Of a stretch of DNA of 20,513 nt, positions 15,648 through 20,513 are shown piece by piece. Each line of letters starts with the position of its first letter. Positions within the stretch are counted from its first letter, which is position 1. This stretch comes from Aquirufa sp. (GTDB lineage Bacteria > Bacteroidota > Bacteroidia > Cytophagales > Spirosomataceae). The notes below the pieces were generated by a model. The model was not told where the DNA came from, made no database searches, and was given only the letters and a program-made list of their open reading frames with translations. The translations under genes and the position numbers were made by a program. The stretch lies in contig JAURHT010000022.1 of assembly GCA_030833145.1 (NCBI GenBank), positions 1 to 20,513 on the forward strand. Reading direction: 5' to 3'.

Positions 15648-17030
15648 ATGAAAAAGCTATTTTATTTACTATTGGTATTTAATTACTTTCCGGCTCAATC
15701 TGAGGGGATTAGTTTGTCTTATCAAGGGGAAGCTTTAATTCAATATGCAAAACCTTACATTTATATCTTTGAAAAAGGACAATATAAGACCATAAAAGTC
15801 CCTGAAATGACAGAATCTAAACCCGTCTTTTATACCTTAAGTGATACCACTTTAGCGAGCAAATTTACCCCTGAAAACTATAATTTATTTACGCTTAACA
15901 AGAGGATCTATCTAGCTGATAATTTAGGGGGAGAAGTGTTCGAATTAAAGGGGAATCAACTCGTTCGAATTGACAAATCATTTGAACATAAAATGCAGAT
16001 CAATTCCCAAATTTTCACTTACGATAATCGCATCTTTAAATTTGGGGGATATGGTTTTTGGTCCGCTAGAAATTTCTTTACCTATTTTGATTTAAATTCC
16101 AAAGAATGGGAAGCATACACACCCGTACAAGGAGACAAAATTCCTCCTGGATTATTCGATGTAAATCAATACAAAGACGGAGATAATATCACCTATTTTA
16201 ATGGTATCACCATCAATGCGTATGACAATCTAAAATTCGAACAAACGAGGGATATATGGCATTTTAATTTGCGTACCAAAACCTGGAAATACAAAGGCAA
16301 AACTGCCCTCTTTTTTGGCAATAATCCCCAAAACTTTCAATACAAAAACTACTACTTTGCCTTTAATGAGGAGCGCAGAATCATCCGGGTCAATTTCTCA
16401 GATGATACCTACGAAATATTCTCTAATGAGGCTGTATCCAGTAAAATATCAACTAAATTAAAGCCCTTCATTGAGGATGATCGCATCTATTTCTTTGCGA
16501 ACAATCACGCCTCCCACGACATCGATTTAGTGGTTGTTCCTCTGGCCAATTTCCTAGGCAATCCCAAGGAAAAAAACAGCTTTATTGAAACGGATATATG
16601 GATGGAATATTCCGCCTATATTCTGGGTTTGCTCGGCCTACTTATCGTTGGTTTTGTCCTCTATGCATGGCAGAAATATAGCCCCTCAAAATCATCAAAA
16701 ATCATAGATAAACATGGCATTCTTTACCTAGGAAAAGCGGCCATCAATTTTGATGAAACAGAATTAAAAGTCATTAAATATCTATTGAAACATGATGACG
16801 TCCCTAACTCGGAATTATTGGAATTAGTAGAACAAAAAGGCGTTCATTTTTCGCATAACATTCGCGTGAAAAATGACATTTTAAATCAGCTCAATTTAAA
16901 ACTCAAGGCAATCCTTCAAGTCGATGTGAACTTCATTATTTTCAAAAAATCAGACAACGATTCTCGCCTGAAAGTCTACCGCTTAAACAAGCAGTATTTT
17001 AAGGTGAGCGACACATTTTTGGGCGACTAA
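15648..17030 (+). CDS. Putative transmembrane one-component regulator: beta-propeller sensor plus winged-helix-like tail
   Basis: A 460-residue protein I do not recognise as a named family. It has a signal-like N-terminus (1-18). A region rich in short beta strands follows (about 22-315), with Kelch-like units such as NRIFKFGGYGFWSARNFFTYF, TRDIWHFNLRTKTWKY and NYYFAFNEERRIIRVNF. One hydrophobic helix lies at about 322-341, followed by a basic-polar juncture. The C-terminal domain (about 356-447) has the order of an OmpR/ToxR-type winged helix: an initial strand pair (GILYLGKAAINFD), helix ELKVIKYLLKHDD, helix NSELLELVEQKG, recognition-like helix NIRVKNDILNQLNLKLKAIL, then a hairpin NFIIFKK/RLKVYRL. 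This suggests a periplasmic sensor directly coupled to DNA binding. The gene is AT-rich relative to its neighbours (two sampled lines 33-35% G+C against about 45%). Phosphatase genes follow 81 bp downstream on the same strand. The DNA-binding assignment is moderately sure. Confidence 0.65.
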   Translation: MKKLFYLLLVFNYFPAQSEGISLSYQGEALIQYAKPYIYIFEKGQYKTIKVPEMTESKPVFYTLSDTTLASKFTPENYNLFTLNKRIYLADNLGGEVFELKGNQLVRIDKSFEHKMQINSQIFTYDNRIFKFGGYGFWSARNFFTYFDLNSKEWEAYTPVQGDKIPPGLFDVNQYKDGDNITYFNGITINAYDNLKFEQTRDIWHFNLRTKTWKYKGKTALFFGNNPQNFQYKNYYFAFNEERRIIRVNFSDDTYEIFSNEAVSSKISTKLKPFIEDDRIYFFANNHASHDIDLVVVPLANFLGNPKEKNSFIETDIWMEYSAYILGLLGLLIVGFVLYAWQKYSPSKSSKIIDKHGILYLGKAAINFDETELKVIKYLLKHDDVPNSELLELVEQKGVHFSHNIRVKNDILNQLNLKLKAILQVDVNFIIFKKSDNDSRLKVYRLNKQYFKVSDTFLGD

Positions 17031-17111
17031 AAAAGTCTGTTCGTCTACTTGGCCATATTTTGATTCAGGTTTTTTCAATATTTGGTAAAATCAACGACAC
17101 CAAAATCGCCC
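17031..17111 (+). promoter_or_regulatory. Leader of phosphatase operon with CAATATTTGG box
   Basis: An 81-bp AT-rich gap. CAATATTTGG at 17076-17085 lies 26 nt before the ATG of the first phosphatase gene and repeats the box found 25 nt before the regulator ATG. In both places an AAAAT tract follows (TAAAAT here, AAAAT there). A weaker look-alike, GCCATATTTTG, lies at 17052-17062. AATATTTG resembles the Bacteroidota -7 element TAnnTTTG with one mismatch, but no properly spaced TTTG is present upstream. Confidence 0.4.
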
Positions 17112-18737
17112 ATGAGAAGCATACTCTTACTTATGCTTGTAATTTCCTTTGTCTGTACCGGACAAAAGTACTCAATCATCTTAGGTCGTCCCACAGATAA
17201 ATCGATAACCGCAAGTGTGCTTCTTGATCAAAACTCGGATTACTACCTAGAATACGGGACATCAACCGGCGTTTATGGAACAAAATCTGCCATCTATTCC
17301 GGAGTGGCTACGGTCCCTGAGGAAATCGAAATACCTAATTTATCCGCAAATACCCGCTATTATTACCGATTAGGATACAAATTAAAGTCCACGAACACCT
17401 ACACAAACTCCCCGGAGTATAGCTTTATAACACAGAGATCACCTGGCAGTTCATTTACCTTTACCGTCGAGGCAGATGAACATTTATACGATAAAAAAGG
17501 GGTAGCGAATCTGTATAAAATCTGTTTAGCAAATCAACTGGCAGACAAACCGGATTTTATGTTGTCGCTGGGCGATACTTTTGGCGATGACCATTATCCT
17601 ACTACGATCACCTCCACAGAATTAAAAGATTTGCATGCGTATTACCGTCCGTTTTTAGGCGAGATCTCACATTCCGTTCCTTTCTATTTCTGCTTAGGAA
17701 ACCATGAAGGGGAAAACAACTTTTATCTACCCCTGAATCCGCCTAATAACTTGACCGCTTGGGCCACCGTTTGGCGAAAATACTATTATCCAAATCCCTC
17801 CCCTAATGCATTTTACACTGGTAACGCGCAAGTAGAGCCCAATGGTTTAGGGCTACCTGAAAACTACTATGCTTGGACCTGGGGAGATGCGCTTTTTGTG
17901 GTGCTAGATGCATACCGCTATCAATCGGCCAGCGGAACCAGTGATAAGCCGAAAGGTTGGGACTGGACGCTAGGAAAAGCACAATATGATTGGCTAAAAA
18001 CAACCCTAGAAGGAAGTAAAGCAAAATATAAATTCGTGTTTGCTCACCACATCCGCGGTCAAGATCGCGGTGCGCTAACGAATGCAAAATTATACGAATG
18101 GGGAGGCTATGAAGGCGATGGCAAAACCTATACTTTCCCTACGAATAGACCCGGGTGGGCGAAACCGATTCACACTTTATTTAAGGACACGGGGGTAAGT
18201 ATTTTCTTCCAAGGGCATGATCATTTATTTGCCAAAGAAACCCTAGACGGCATCACCTACCAAGAGGTTCCTATGCCCAGCGATTCTACTTACCAAATAG
18301 GTATGCTAGCAAACGCAGACGCCTACACCGAAAATCAACGTGATGGCGCAGGTCACATTCGGGTAAACGTCACTCCTACGGGTTTAAAAGTGGATTATGT
18401 CAAGGCCTATTTACCGGCTGACACGAAAGTAGGTGGCGCCCAAAACCGAGAGGTTGGATTCAGTTATTCTGTAGGAAGTCCTGCAGTCATTACCCCACTC
18501 GTTTTAGCGACGGAGCCAGTAGCTGAAACCTTTAAAATAATTCCTAATCCTGCCAGTACCTTATTTAAAATAGAGGGGCCTCCTCTGGAAACTCTTTTTA
18601 GGTTAGTAAATCCGGCGGGACAAACCATCGTTGAAACAAAAAGTCGAGAAATAGACGTGACTAAATTACCCTCTGGTCTCTATTTTTTACAGGCCGAAGG
18701 TTACCCTAATGCCCTTAAAATTCAAATCGCCCATTGA
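17112..18737 (+). CDS. Secreted purple-acid-phosphatase-like metallophosphoesterase with T9SS tail (paralog 1)
   Basis: A 541-residue exported enzyme. The signal peptide (about 1-18, MRSILLLML to CTGQK) is followed by an FN3-like domain of the purple acid phosphatase type (about 19-108, with SANTRYYYRLGY) and a calcineurin-like metallophosphoesterase domain (about 115-430). Metal-binding motifs are all visible: D122-E-H124, G154-D155, GNHE 196-199, H312-H313 and GHDH 368-371. The C-terminal 70 residues (IIPNPASTLFKIEG onward) are a type A T9SS sorting domain. A TTG-initiated extension at 17082 is open, but I prefer the ATG at 17112 because it gives a clean signal peptide. It probably releases phosphate from organic phosphoesters at the cell surface. 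Its stop overlaps the next ATG by 1 nt (TGATG). Confidence 0.87.
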   Translation: MRSILLLMLVISFVCTGQKYSIILGRPTDKSITASVLLDQNSDYYLEYGTSTGVYGTKSAIYSGVATVPEEIEIPNLSANTRYYYRLGYKLKSTNTYTNSPEYSFITQRSPGSSFTFTVEADEHLYDKKGVANLYKICLANQLADKPDFMLSLGDTFGDDHYPTTITSTELKDLHAYYRPFLGEISHSVPFYFCLGNHEGENNFYLPLNPPNNLTAWATVWRKYYYPNPSPNAFYTGNAQVEPNGLGLPENYYAWTWGDALFVVLDAYRYQSASGTSDKPKGWDWTLGKAQYDWLKTTLEGSKAKYKFVFAHHIRGQDRGALTNAKLYEWGGYEGDGKTYTFPTNRPGWAKPIHTLFKDTGVSIFFQGHDHLFAKETLDGITYQEVPMPSDSTYQIGMLANADAYTENQRDGAGHIRVNVTPTGLKVDYVKAYLPADTKVGGAQNREVGFSYSVGSPAVITPLVLATEPVAETFKIIPNPASTLFKIEGPPLETLFRLVNPAGQTIVETKSREIDVTKLPSGLYFLQAEGYPNALKIQIAH

Positions 18738-20440
18738 TGAAACGCCTGACTTTTTTCTTGCTTTTTGTCTCGGCCAGCTTATATAGCCAAAAGCTTCGCC
18801 ATGCCGAAATCGTGGGTCGCCCCACCGATAAAAGCATCGTTATTCAAGCGTTTTTTGACGAGGACGCTGAGGTCTCCATTAAGTATGGAAAGACCTCCGG
18901 AACCTATTCCCAACAAAGCACCTGGACAAAGTTCACAAAAGGGGATCCAGCAGAAATTTTCATAACTGGGCTCAGCGCAAATACAACCTACTATTACAAA
19001 TACTGCTACCGCGTCCCTGGCGCGACAACCAGCACAGAAAGACCAGAAAGGTCGTTTAAAACACAAAAGCCACCAGGTTCCGCTTTTCGTTTTGTGGTAC
19101 AGGCTGACCCCCATTTAGACGAGCAAAGTGATAGCGCTCTGTACCGCCTAACCCTCACAAATCAGCTATCAGATCAGCCGGATTTCAGTATCGATTTAGG
19201 CGACATTTTGATGACGGATAAATTAAAAAATGCCGCCGGAATTATCCCCAAAGATACCGTCACATATCGAGCTCATCTACAGCGTTCTTTCTATGAGACA
19301 TCTGCCCATTCTGTTCCGCTATTTATCTCCATGGGGAATCACGAGGGAGAATCGGGTTGGAACTTGAATAACACGGCGGAGAACATCGCGGTTTGGGGGA
19401 CTTTGGAACGAAAAAAATACTATTTAAACCCCGCTCCTGATGGTTTTTATACAGGGGATGAAACCGTTCACCCCTTCGTAGGTGTGCGGGAAAATTACTA
19501 TGCCTGGACCTGGGGAGATGCCTTATTCGTTGTGTTAGATCCCTATTGGTATACCCCTTTAAAACCAGATGCCGCGAATGGCTGGCGATGGACCTTAGGC
19601 AAAAAACAATACGATTGGTTACGCGCCACCCTCGAGGCTAACAAGTCCACCTTTAAATTTATTTTCGCACATCAATTAATCGGTGGCGACCCCAATGGCA
19701 GAGGAGGAATCGAATTCGCAGATTTATACGAATGGGGCGGTAAAAACCTGGATGGAACCGCCGGATTCGCGACTAACAGACCGGGCTGGTACAAACCCAT
19801 TAAAGATCTATTAACGGAGAATAGAGTGACCATTTTCTTCCACGGTCATGACCATTTTTTCATGAAACAAGAAAAGGATTGTTTGGTCTACCAAGAAACG
19901 CCCCAACCTAGCCACCCTAACTTTACTACAGCCACTTATGCCACCGATTATGGATACAAAATAGGGGATGTCTATCCCAATTCAGGTCATATTCGCGTAA
20001 GTGTAGATCCCACGAATGTCAAAGTGGACTATGTAAGGGCTTATTTGGCAAAAAATGAAACTACCACACGCAAGAACAAAGACGTCTCTGTTAGTTATAC
20101 CATAGGAGCGAAAAACTGCTACGATTCGACGCCAAACAACCCCATTCTTTGGAACAAAAATTATGTCCAAGAAATGGTCTACCCCAATCCTTTTTCACAG
20201 ACTACTTCTATCGAATTTTCGCTATCAGAAACAGACAAAATAAGTTTAGAGATTTACACCATTGCGGGACAAAAAATTCGTTCGCTACTCTCAGAATCCA
20301 CCATCCAAGATGGCACTTATGTCGTGCAATGGGATGGTTTGGATCAATCCGCGAATCGAGTTAATCCAGGCACCTATATCTACCGCTTTAGTGGAGAGAA
20401 AACGGCCTTAAAAACAGGTAAAATAATCGTCAGCCCATGA
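18737..20440 (+). CDS. Secreted purple-acid-phosphatase-like metallophosphoesterase with T9SS tail (paralog 2)
   Basis: A 567-residue paralog of the preceding protein. Both begin the mature part with xIxGRPTDKSI and share stretches such as NYYAWTWGDALFVVLD and RPGWxKPI. The signal peptide (1-18, ending LYSQ) is followed by an FN3-like domain (about 22-110), a metallophosphoesterase domain with D124-P-H126, G155-D156, GNHE 200-203, H312 and GHDH 370-373, and a T9SS-type tail with an FlgD-like Ig fold (about 480-567, VYPNPFSQTTSIEF to GTYIYRFSG). At the FAHH position of paralog 1 this protein has FAHQ, so the residue after the ligand His differs. I start at the ATG 18737-18739, not the TTG before it. 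The stop overlaps the next gene by 4 nt. Confidence 0.87.
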   Translation: MKRLTFFLLFVSASLYSQKLRHAEIVGRPTDKSIVIQAFFDEDAEVSIKYGKTSGTYSQQSTWTKFTKGDPAEIFITGLSANTTYYYKYCYRVPGATTSTERPERSFKTQKPPGSAFRFVVQADPHLDEQSDSALYRLTLTNQLSDQPDFSIDLGDILMTDKLKNAAGIIPKDTVTYRAHLQRSFYETSAHSVPLFISMGNHEGESGWNLNNTAENIAVWGTLERKKYYLNPAPDGFYTGDETVHPFVGVRENYYAWTWGDALFVVLDPYWYTPLKPDAANGWRWTLGKKQYDWLRATLEANKSTFKFIFAHQLIGGDPNGRGGIEFADLYEWGGKNLDGTAGFATNRPGWYKPIKDLLTENRVTIFFHGHDHFFMKQEKDCLVYQETPQPSHPNFTTATYATDYGYKIGDVYPNSGHIRVSVDPTNVKVDYVRAYLAKNETTTRKNKDVSVSYTIGAKNCYDSTPNNPILWNKNYVQEMVYPNPFSQTTSIEFSLSETDKISLEIYTIAGQKIRSLLSESTIQDGTYVVQWDGLDQSANRVNPGTYIYRFSGEKTALKTGKIIVSP

Positions 20441-20513
20441 AAAAATACATCACCATTTTGATTGCTTCCGCTTTATTTTTAGCCTGCGCTAAAGACGAAG
20501 CCGTAACTCCGAC
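20437..20513 (+). CDS. Start of a surface-type lipoprotein (partial)
   Basis: Twenty-five codons are visible before the window ends. They begin MKKYITILIASALFLAC, a lipoprotein signal peptide with the lipid-attachment cysteine at C17. The residues after it, CAKDEA, fit the Bacteroidota lipoprotein export signal (Cys-X-Lys-Asp/Glu-Asp/Glu), which sends lipoproteins to the outer face of the outer membrane. The ATG overlaps the stop of the second phosphatase gene (ATGA), so it belongs to the same operon. The functional domain is outside the window. Confidence 0.75.
   Translation, partial: MKKYITILIASALFLACAKDEAVTP

Noticed and set aside
17025..17037. GACT/AGTC hairpin after the regulator gene as a terminator
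   Set aside because: The stem is only 4 bp with no T-tract, too weak to call; read-through from the regulator into the phosphatase genes remains possible.
17082..17111. TTG-initiated N-terminal extension of the first phosphatase
   Set aside because: It puts ten polar residues before an otherwise standard signal peptide and would overlap the CAATATTTGG box. The ATG at 17112 is the better start.

Overview
The window looks like chromosomal DNA from a Bacteroidota bacterium, most likely an environmental member of the Cytophagales. The evidence is type IX secretion (T9SS) sorting tails on three proteins (type B on the RCC1-like protein, type A-like on the two phosphatases), the typical short A-rich leaders without strong Shine-Dalgarno sites, and an O-antigen ligase with C-terminal TPRs next to an OmpA protein. 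The genus is inference. Coding density is very high: no gap exceeds about 85 bp, and many neighbouring genes overlap by 1-4 nt (TAATG, TGATG or ATGA).

Layout. (1) 1-1559, minus: a two-gene unit with a parallel beta-helix protein (TIGR03805-like) followed by the N-terminus of an SO2930-like diheme cytochrome family protein (TIGR03806-like), cut by the window edge. (2) 1628-4997, plus: a translationally coupled trio of sialidase-like BNR protein, SSS-family sodium symporter and DHDPS/NAL-family aldolase, which reads as release, import and cleavage of an acidic sugar. (3) 4966-5714, minus: DinB-like and Dabb proteins, overlapping by 4 nt and converging on the aldolase gene. (4) 5792-7093, plus: a secreted GH29 alpha-L-fucosidase, followed by a strong bidirectional terminator. 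(5) 7128-15565, minus: a run of five genes: O-antigen ligase/TPR protein, OmpA protein with an Ala-rich coiled coil, a giant RCC1-like/Ig-like T9SS type B protein, a fatty-acid hydroxylase-family membrane protein, and a class C beta-lactamase-fold esterase. The last three overlap by 4 nt each. (6) 15648-20513, plus: a membrane-spanning putative regulator (periplasmic beta-propeller, one TM helix, cytoplasmic winged-helix-like tail), then two tandem paralogous secreted metallophosphatases with T9SS tails, then the start of a surface-type lipoprotein.

The strongest candidate for a little-described system is region 6. A ToxR-like one-component regulator with a propeller sensor sits immediately upstream of an overlapping phosphatase-phosphatase-lipoprotein operon. 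The 10-mer CAATATTTGG occurs at nearly the same distance (25 and 26 nt) from the start codons of the regulator gene and of the first phosphatase gene. The regulator gene is also visibly more AT-rich than its surroundings. No tRNA, rRNA, CRISPR, insertion sequence or phage feature was seen.
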